A stretch of 6,359 nt of DNA from JAJFFW01 sp039187035 (GTDB lineage Bacteria > Pseudomonadota > Alphaproteobacteria > Caulobacterales > Parvularculaceae). Every line of letters begins with the position of its first letter. Within the stretch, counting starts at the first letter, position 1. This document shows positions 1 to 5,123 of the stretch, in pieces. Below the pieces are notes generated by a model. The model was not told the origin of the DNA. It did not search any database and saw only the letters and a list, made by a program, of their open reading frames with translations. Location of the stretch: contig JBCCZS010000184.1 of assembly GCA_039187035.1 (NCBI GenBank), positions 1-6,359 on the forward strand, given 5' to 3'. A program made the translations under genes and the position numbers.

Positions 1-495
1 CGGCTCAGCGTCGATATCGACGTGGAAAACTGGCGTGATCGCAGCGCGTCCGCCAACAGCGCGCTGAGCGCTTGGCGAACACGGATTTGGTCGGGAGAAA
101 CCCCCGGCGTCGTCGCCGTCGAAATTCAGTCCCAGATCAACGCGACCGCAAGCGGCGTTGCGCTTGAACGGGTGCGGGTGTCCGTTGATCCGACGCCGGT
201 CGACATCGGGGGCGGCCAGGCGTTGCGATTTCGGATCGAAGGGAGTTCGGTCGACGGCGCGGGATTTGCAAAGCTTGTCGGGGCGTTGTCGACGTTCGAG
301 CGCGCCCTTATTCTGGACGAACTCACCATGAAGTATTCCAAAGTCGGACGCGCATTTTTCGACATGAGCGGTGTCGCGCCGATCGCATTGGCGGCGACCG
401 GTGGCGATGATGACGTGGTTTTAGGGGGCGATCGGCGTGGTAACGATGGCGCGCGCGAGGCTGCCGCGCCCGCAATCGGCGGACGGCGGCGATGA
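1..495 (+). CDS. gspM: Type II secretion system protein GspM, subtype b (partial, N-terminus outside window)
   Basis: The frame is open from base 1 and ends at TGA 493-495, giving 164 residues of a protein whose start lies upstream. GspM is an inner-membrane platform protein that partners GspL and helps anchor the assembly ATPase complex. The visible part fits the periplasmic ferredoxin-like domain of the T2SSM_b type: a helix with the pattern VAVEIQSQINATASGVALE, then a strand ERVRVSVD, a second strand LRFRIEGSS, a helix FAKLVGALSTFERAL and a closing strand LILDELTMKY. The membrane segment expected at the N-terminus is missing because of the window edge. After about residue 130 the protein ends in a low-complexity Gly/Asp/Ala/Arg tail outside the conserved fold. 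Its stop overlaps the next start as ATGA. The family call rests on fold pattern and on its place just before a GspC-like gene and gspD; direct residue identity is weak, as is usual for GspM. Confidence 0.72.
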   Translation, partial: RLSVDIDVENWRDRSASANSALSAWRTRIWSGETPGVVAVEIQSQINATASGVALERVRVSVDPTPVDIGGGQALRFRIEGSSVDGAGFAKLVGALSTFERALILDELTMKYSKVGRAFFDMSGVAPIALAATGGDDDVVLGGDRRGNDGAREAAAPAIGGRRR

Positions 496-941
496 TCCGA
501 AAACTTGCGCGCCTCGCCGGAGGAGCCTGCGCAATCGGTGCGACGGCGGGCGCGTTGACGCTCCTGACGACCACGGTCGGCGTGACGCGAAATGGAGCCT
601 CCTGGACGGGCGCGACGTTGGAGGCCCCATCGGCGCGCGCGGGCGCAAATGCGGCGGCGCTTATGGATACGGGGCACTTTGGGATTAGTGACGAGGCCGC
701 GGCGGCGGCTGAGGCGCTTGCAGCGGCGCAGGCCGCGAGCCCCGCTCCCGCCGTGCTATCGGTCGCGAAGATCGACGGGGATATTGTGGTCCTGTTGCGC
801 GGAGACTCCGGTGAGGTGTCGGCCAGCAAGATCGGCGACACGGTCAGCGGGGATTGGCGTGTCGAGTCGGCCGATCTCGATCGCGTTACGCTGTCTCGGC
901 CGGGATCGCGTATCGAAATCGCTCTCTTTGCTTACATGTAG
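492..941 (+). CDS. GspC/PilP-like T2SS inner-membrane protein with HR-type domain
   Basis: This 149-residue protein starts at ATG 492, overlapping the upstream stop, and ends at TAG 939-941. Residues 1-8 are basic (MIRKLARL) and are followed by a weakly hydrophobic segment at about 9-31, probably a membrane anchor with the rest in the periplasm. Residues 45-87 form an Ala-rich linker. Residues 89-149 look like the homology-region fold of GspC and PilP: strand-rich, with DIVVLLRGDSGE, then KIGDTVSGDWRVESADLDRVTLS. This matches the pattern in which a KIGDxV...W.V..I..D.V.L unit binds the secretin N0 domain. Known GspC proteins link the inner-membrane platform to GspD; this role is inferred here. 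There is no PDZ or coiled-coil domain after the HR-like domain, so it is shorter than classical GspC. Such proteins are often named GspN or T2SS protein N, so I give no symbol. The position directly before gspD supports the call. Confidence 0.65.
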   Translation: MIRKLARLAGGACAIGATAGALTLLTTTVGVTRNGASWTGATLEAPSARAGANAAALMDTGHFGISDEAAAAAEALAAAQAASPAPAVLSVAKIDGDIVVLLRGDSGEVSASKIGDTVSGDWRVESADLDRVTLSRPGSRIEIALFAYM

Positions 942-946
942 TGTTT

Positions 947-3211
947 ATGTTCCGTGTTAGTAAAATAAAACAAGGTTATGCCGGGATTTTGACGACTTGG
1001 TCCGTCAAGCGGGCGAAGTCTGCAACAGCGCTGTTCAGACGGCGCTTACGCCGCCGTTCGAAGCGGGGCTTCGGCCTCGCGTCGCCGGCGGCGCTTGCGG
1101 CTTGTTTGTTTATGGGCGCCGGCTGCGAAACCACGTCTCAGCCAATGCGAGGATACGCGGTCGGGGGAAATACGAGCCAAAAAGAACTGACGGCTCGACA
1201 AGTAATCGACAACAACCCGCTTTCGACGGGCGCTGTCGACGCCGCTCCGGAAACCAAGCTTCAACCGCCGTCAATCAATCGTAACGCCGTTCCGCGTATT
1301 GGCGGCGAGCGCACGCCGGATGCCGAATTAGCTGACGCCCCGCCGCCCGAGTTCGCCATCGCGCGCGTCGACGCCGTCGTACCGCCGTTGGCGCTCTCCG
1401 ACTTTATCGATCTTGTTTTCGGCGAGATGCTCGGCGTTCCGTATACGACCGGACCGGAAATAGCGGCCCGAAAAGACGTCATCCAGCTGCGGTCTTCGGG
1501 CGAAATGGACGCCGAGGTATTCTATAACTTGGTGTCCAAAGCGCTCAAGGAATACGGCGTCCGCGTGTATCCGGAAGGCGGCGTATACAAAGTGCTTGAA
1601 GACAGCGCGCTCGCCGCACAGACGCCGCGATTTGTGCGTTCGCGCGCTCGGGCCAGCGCGCCGGCTGCGTTGCGGCCGGTCGTTCAGTTCGTGGAACTGA
1701 ACGCCATCAGCGCCGAGGACATGGCGAAGATTTTGCGCCAGGCGTTTGACGCTCGAGATGAAACGCTTCGTATCGAGGTTGATCAAGCCGCCAACTACAT
1801 CGTACTCAGCGGCCTGCCGGAGGACGTCAATGCGGCGCTCTCGATCGTCTATGAAATGGACGAGTTGCGTTACGCAGGCACGCAAGTTCAGCGCTACGCG
1901 CCGGTATTCTGGACCTCCGGCGCGCTCGTCCGCGAGCTGTCGACGATATTGCAGGCGGAAGGGTGGCAGACGAGCGAGTCGATTGGCGCGCCGCGAGCGA
2001 TTTTGTTGGTGTCGGTAAACTATTCCAACGACGTACTTGTCTTTACGCGAACGGCGCAAGCGCGCGCGCGCGTGGCGTTTTGGATTAAAGAGCTTGATCG
2101 GCCGGCGACGCGCAGCGATCGCGGTGATTTGTTTGTGTACGATGTACGGCACATGAAGGCGGAAGATCTCGCGGGCACGGTTAATCGGGTTCTACTTGGA
2201 ATTTTTGACGAAGAACCCGCGCCGCGCGGCGATGACGACCAACCGCGTCAGACCGGTCGCGGACGTAGAAACGGCGGGGGCGGCCAAAACCAGCTTGGCG
2301 CATTCGTGGTCGACCCCCTCGGCAATCGGCTGATCTATTCGGGGAGCGCGAGCGACTATGAGCGCGTCCTCGGTCTGTTGGAAAACCTCGACACGCCGAC
2401 GCCGGAGGTCTTGATTGAAGTCACTGTTGCGCAAGTGACGCTTTCCGACACCATTCGTAGCGGCGTTGAATGGGTCGTACAGAATGTCGGCGGCGCCGAC
2501 CTCGCCGGGGCGATCTCTTCATTTCCGGTCGGCGATTTTCCCGCCGGCGGACTGGATTTTTCAGTTTTTCCCGGGAACGCGGAACTTAACGTCAATGCGT
2601 TCGCCGAAAATACGCAGGTCAACGTTCTTGCAACGCCCCGGCTTGTAGCCCGGTCAGGCGCTGCCGCGCGCGCGCAAGTGGGCTCCGAAATACCGATCCT
2701 CAGCGCGCAGCGCACGCCGATCGGCCCGGGCGGCGGACAGACGAATCTCGACGTGATTTCCCAGGTCGAATATCGATCGACCGGCGTTATTCTAGAGATC
2801 GAGCCTATCGTGTTTAGCGACAACCGCATCGATCTAAATATTTCGCAGGAAGTGTCTTCGACGCTTGCCGACTCCGGGTCGGGCATCAACAGCCCGTCCT
2901 TTCAAAATACCAATATCGTCACCAACCTATCGCTCGAGGACGGCGCGACGGCGGTCATCGGGGGCCTCATCCAAGATACCGTGAACGAGAGTGAACGGGG
3001 CATCCCGTTCCTGAAAGACATACCGGTGCTCGGCAACGCCTTTTCCGTGCGCAGTACGGGCGTCGATCGGGTCGAACTTGTCGTCTTGATCACGGCTTTC
3101 GTTTTGCGGACGTCGGACGATAAGGCCTATTTCGCGAAGTCCTTCAGCAACGAGCTCGACGCGCGGTTGGGCGCCGACAACCTCGTGACGCTGCGCCCGC
3201 GCAAGTTTTGA
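947..3211 (+). CDS. gspD: Type II secretion system secretin GspD
   Basis: The 754-residue product forms the multimeric outer-membrane channel of the T2SS. From ATG 947 the order is: a long basic leader (about 1-43, including FRRRLRRRSKR), a hydrophobic segment at about 44-59 ending in Cys60, and a Pro-rich linker. An N0-like domain follows at about 136-219, then N1 at about 245-309, N2 at about 314-387 and N3 at about 393-484. N3 carries a Gly/Arg/Asp-rich insertion at about 422-447. The secretin core spans about 485-722. Diagnostic motifs are VNVLATPRLVARSG, VGSEIPIL near 578-585 and IPFLKDIPVLGNAF near 686-699, followed by ELVVLITAFVL. A tail of about 30 residues follows. ATG 947 lies 5 nt after the upstream stop; GTG 941 (in TAGTG) and TTG 989 (with AAGG at 971-974) are alternative starts. 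The frame is open back to TTG 854, but that would overlap the upstream gene by 88 nt. Secretin identity is very secure; GspD rather than PilQ follows from the pseudopilin neighbours. Confidence 0.96.
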   Translation: MFRVSKIKQGYAGILTTWSVKRAKSATALFRRRLRRRSKRGFGLASPAALAACLFMGAGCETTSQPMRGYAVGGNTSQKELTARQVIDNNPLSTGAVDAAPETKLQPPSINRNAVPRIGGERTPDAELADAPPPEFAIARVDAVVPPLALSDFIDLVFGEMLGVPYTTGPEIAARKDVIQLRSSGEMDAEVFYNLVSKALKEYGVRVYPEGGVYKVLEDSALAAQTPRFVRSRARASAPAALRPVVQFVELNAISAEDMAKILRQAFDARDETLRIEVDQAANYIVLSGLPEDVNAALSIVYEMDELRYAGTQVQRYAPVFWTSGALVRELSTILQAEGWQTSESIGAPRAILLVSVNYSNDVLVFTRTAQARARVAFWIKELDRPATRSDRGDLFVYDVRHMKAEDLAGTVNRVLLGIFDEEPAPRGDDDQPRQTGRGRRNGGGGQNQLGAFVVDPLGNRLIYSGSASDYERVLGLLENLDTPTPEVLIEVTVAQVTLSDTIRSGVEWVVQNVGGADLAGAISSFPVGDFPAGGLDFSVFPGNAELNVNAFAENTQVNVLATPRLVARSGAAARAQVGSEIPILSAQRTPIGPGGGQTNLDVISQVEYRSTGVILEIEPIVFSDNRIDLNISQEVSSTLADSGSGINSPSFQNTNIVTNLSLEDGATAVIGGLIQDTVNESERGIPFLKDIPVLGNAFSVRSTGVDRVELVVLITAFVLRTSDDKAYFAKSFSNELDARLGADNLVTLRPRKF

Positions 3212-3212
3212 C

Positions 3213-3692
3213 ATGGGCCGCCGCGACGATCGTCGGCGATTGATTGATGCGCGCGTCCAACCCGCAAGGAGCCCGCGCGCCCTATCGATCGAAGCCGGGT
3301 TTTCGCTGATCGAGGGACTTGTCGCCCTCGCTCTCGTGTCCGTCGCCTTTTTGCCGCTTCTCGCCCTCCAGTCTCGCCTCGCCGAAACCGCAGCGGCGGT
3401 GAAGCGTGCGGAGACGTTGGTGACCGTCTACGAAAACGCGATCGCTCGCCTTGAGCGCGTCAACCCTACGGTTTTTCCCGAAGGACGCGAAGAATTTGCC
3501 GACGCGGTGATGACGTGGACGGCGCGCCCGGCCTCAGTGGAGAAGCGTGTACGTGATCAAGCCGGCAATGAGGGGCGTTTTGAAGCGCAGCTTTTCGTTG
3601 TCGACGTGCAGATCATGTTCGACGACGGTCGCACGGCAAATTTCCAGATGAAAAAGATGGGGTGGCAAGCGGTCGAGCCCCTTCTTCAGTAG
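3213..3692 (+). CDS. gspI: Type II secretion minor pseudopilin, GspI-like
   Basis: This 159-residue protein has a type IV prepilin-type N-terminus: a basic leader of 29 residues ending in Gly29, then FSLIEGLVALALVSVAFLPL. Phe is at +1 and the conserved Glu (Glu34) at +5 of the mature protein, so it should be cleaved and N-methylated by the prepilin peptidase. The long hydrophobic helix is followed by a short periplasmic domain with a tryptophan-containing strand (VMTWTARP, about 96-103) and strands LFVVDVQIMF and TANFQMKKM. Its size and the W-strand fit GspI, which nucleates the pseudopilus tip with GspJ, GspK and GspH; GspJ is normally larger. ATG 3213 begins one base after the gspD stop, with no clear ribosome binding site, so translational coupling is likely. 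The leader is long and Arg-rich, and TTG 3240 could be the real start. Pseudopilin identity is firm; GspI over GspJ or GspH is moderate. Confidence 0.75.
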   Translation: MGRRDDRRRLIDARVQPARSPRALSIEAGFSLIEGLVALALVSVAFLPLLALQSRLAETAAAVKRAETLVTVYENAIARLERVNPTVFPEGREEFADAVMTWTARPASVEKRVRDQAGNEGRFEAQLFVVDVQIMFDDGRTANFQMKKMGWQAVEPLLQ

Positions 3693-3805
3693 GGGCGGGA
3701 AACGCGAATGCGGAAGACTTGGCGCGTCGCTTCGTCTAGAAATGATGAATGCGAGGGGCCTTCGCCCGCGAAGCGCCGACGGCGTCGACCCCAGGGAACC
3801 TAAAC

Positions 3806-3809
3806 GGAG
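3806..3809 (+). promoter_or_regulatory. Shine-Dalgarno for gspG
   Basis: GGAG lies 8 nt before ATG 3818. It selects that ATG over the upstream in-frame candidates at 3749 (ATG) and 3809 (GTG), the latter of which overlaps the site itself. It is the clearest ribosome binding site at any start in the window. Confidence 0.6.
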
Positions 3810-3817
3810 TGCCGGCG

Positions 3818-4291
3818 ATGACGAAAGACCATGCCTTGATTGTTCCCAGCGCCCGCGCCCGACGGTCGCGACAAGGGGGGTTCTCCCTGATCGAACTCCT
3901 CGTCGTGCTTGCAATCATGGCGGTGCTCGCCTCACTCGTCGGACCGCGGCTTTTCAGCCAGGTCGATCGTTCGAAGGTCAGTGCGGCGAAGACGCAAGCG
4001 CGCTCGCTGAAGACGTCGGTCGACGCGTTACGGTTGGACATCGGGCGTTATCCGACTGCGGACGAAGGATTGGCGGTACTCGTCAATCCGCCGGCCGATC
4101 CTGCTGCGGCGGCCGCCTGGTTCGGTCCTTACATCGATGGCGAACTCCCCTCCGATCCCTGGGGAAGGCCTTTTGTGTACACACCGCCGGCGACCGATGA
4201 GCGCGGCATCCGTCAGAGCCCGAGCATCAGATCGCTCGGCGCCGACGGGCGCCCCGGCGGCTCCGGCTTGGACGAGGACGTCGGCGTTTGA
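3818..4291 (+). CDS. gspG: Type II secretion major pseudopilin GspG
   Basis: The 157-residue product is the major subunit of the periplasmic pseudopilus that drives exoprotein export through GspD. A 21-residue leader (basic, ending RQGG) precedes FSLIELLVVLAIMAVLASLV, with the peptidase cleavage site after Gly21, Phe at +1 and Glu26 at +5. The rest is typical GspG: GPRLF after the helix, an alpha-helical stretch SAAKTQARSLKTSVDALRLD, the motif GRYPTADEGLAVLV, WFGPYI, then LPSDPWGRPFVY. It ends in a Gly/Asp-rich loop, SLGADGRPGGSG, followed by the acidic terminus LDEDVGV. That last loop corresponds to the calcium-binding region known from PulG, and its acidic residues appear kept. Length is normal for the family. 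Its stop TGA 4289-4291 overlaps the TTG start proposed for gspH. A 125-nt spacer separates it from the gspI-like gene, so it may also have its own promoter or processing site. Confidence 0.95.
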   Translation: MTKDHALIVPSARARRSRQGGFSLIELLVVLAIMAVLASLVGPRLFSQVDRSKVSAAKTQARSLKTSVDALRLDIGRYPTADEGLAVLVNPPADPAAAAAWFGPYIDGELPSDPWGRPFVYTPPATDERGIRQSPSIRSLGADGRPGGSGLDEDVGV

Positions 4292-4746
4292 GCCGGCCGA
4301 CGTTGCACGCGATGCGCGCGCGGCGCGACGCGGCCGGATTTAGCATTCTTGAGGTGCTCGCGGTCTTGGCGATCGTGGGCATGCTGGCGGCGATCGTTAC
4401 GCCGAGCTTGGGCGTCGGCTTGGCGTCGATCACGTTCGAGCGGCAAACGGATGCGCTTCACCGCTCAGTCTCCTCGCTCCGGGTTTCGGCAACCCTGGAG
4501 CGCCGTTCTATCGAATTCGATCCCGGCGTTGCCGACGCCGAAAGCGGCGTGGCCGACGCCGGCTTGGAGCGCGTGCAGGATCTCCGCGCCAAAGGTTGGG
4601 AGATCTCCGGGGGGCCCGTTCTTTTTTTGCCGAGCGGCGTTTGTCTTGGCGGCGAGATCTTCGTGGTCGATCCGTCGGGGCGTTCGCGCACGATTGTCCT
4701 GGAGCCGCCGGACTGTCTTCCGCCCCGCTATGCGCGCGCCGATTAA
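4288..4746 (+). CDS. gspH: Type II secretion minor pseudopilin GspH
   Basis: The product (152 residues from TTG 4288) has a 17-residue basic leader ending in Gly17, then FSILEVLAVLAIVGMLAAIV with Phe at +1 and Glu22 at +5, the prepilin peptidase signature. The GspH-type periplasmic part follows: ITFERQTDALHRSVSSLR, a strand SIEFDPG, and a C-terminal sheet with VLFLPSGVCLGGEIFVVD and SRTIVLEPPDC. The FxPSGxxxGGxI pattern is characteristic of GspH/FimT C-termini. TTG 4288 is chosen because it overlaps the gspG stop as TTGA and has GAGG at 4274-4277 upstream; ATG 4312 is the alternative and leaves a 9-residue leader, which is also workable. Residues 81-91 hold a small internal duplication, VADAESG-VADAG. 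Two cysteines (119 and 143) could form a disulfide in the periplasm. GspH is a minor pseudopilin of the pseudopilus tip. No other pseudopilin follows it. Confidence 0.85.
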   Translation: MSRPTLHAMRARRDAAGFSILEVLAVLAIVGMLAAIVTPSLGVGLASITFERQTDALHRSVSSLRVSATLERRSIEFDPGVADAESGVADAGLERVQDLRAKGWEISGGPVLFLPSGVCLGGEIFVVDPSGRSRTIVLEPPDCLPPRYARAD

Positions 4747-5123
4747 CGTCGCGCGAGGACGGGCCGCCGGTCGCTCTGCTCGGGCTGTTCGCCTACCGCT
4801 GCGGGCGGTCGTTAGGCGCATGCCGGCTTCGTATTTGGCGCAAGGCGGGTGCAACCAGGTCCAGGCGTCGTTCGGGCGGCCCGGCGCTCGTTAGCAAACG
4901 TCGTCGCCCCTTTCACATTCGCTCGACGCTTACTATCAAGAACCGTGATCGACCGAACGATAAGCCCGAAGTTTTGCGCCCCAACCCTACGGCGTTACTC
5001 GGCGCTTGAGCTGAAAAGGGCGCATTGCGGCGCACGCCTCATGTTGATCGTCGATCTCGTCTCCTCGGCGCGCGTCCTGCCCGGCATGCACCAGGACTAT
5101 CCGCCCTTGCGGCCGTCGATCTG
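4747..5123 (+). other. Gene-poor interval between gspH and the sulfotransferase
   Basis: I find no recognisable protein here. All three forward frames lack the FxLxE prepilin signature, so it is not an intact or obviously decayed gspJ or gspK. A GC-rich stem-loop can be drawn at 4792-4816 (ACCGC pairing with GCGGT, loop 4800-4804), but it has no T-tract and is not a convincing terminator. The stretch from about 4910 to 5000 is less GC-rich than its surroundings and could hold a promoter, although I see no well-spaced -35/-10 pair. From about 5010 to 5123 the third positions of one frame become strongly GC-rich, as in a coding region. In that frame ATG 5041 to TGA 5122-5124 would encode 27 residues and overlap the next start as TGATG. 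Its product is not recognised. Confidence 0.5.

Noticed and set aside
854..946. N-terminal extension of gspD back to TTG 854
   Set aside because: It would overlap the conserved end of the upstream HR-domain gene and read as an Arg/Ser-rich shadow; ATG 947 or GTG 941 fits better.
1328..2152. 274-residue antisense open frame inside gspD
   Set aside because: It is Arg/His-rich without domain motifs and lies opposite a secretin with clear N0-N2 domains; long antisense frames are expected at this GC content.
3742..4200. 152-residue forward frame overlapping gspG
   Set aside because: It is an out-of-frame shadow of gspG, Arg/Gly-rich and without motifs.
4792..4816. Stem-loop after gspH as a terminator
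   Set aside because: The stem is short with a bulge and no T-tract follows; such hairpins arise easily by chance in GC-rich DNA.
4730..4894. Possible decayed gspJ or other pseudopilin after gspH
   Set aside because: No FxLxE motif or long hydrophobic helix appears in any forward frame; the frames are Arg-rich and typical of noncoding GC-rich DNA.
4912..4936. Promoter-like pair TTCACA and TACTAT upstream of the sulfotransferase
   Set aside because: The spacing is only 13 nt, too short for a sigma-70 type promoter, and the matches are weak.
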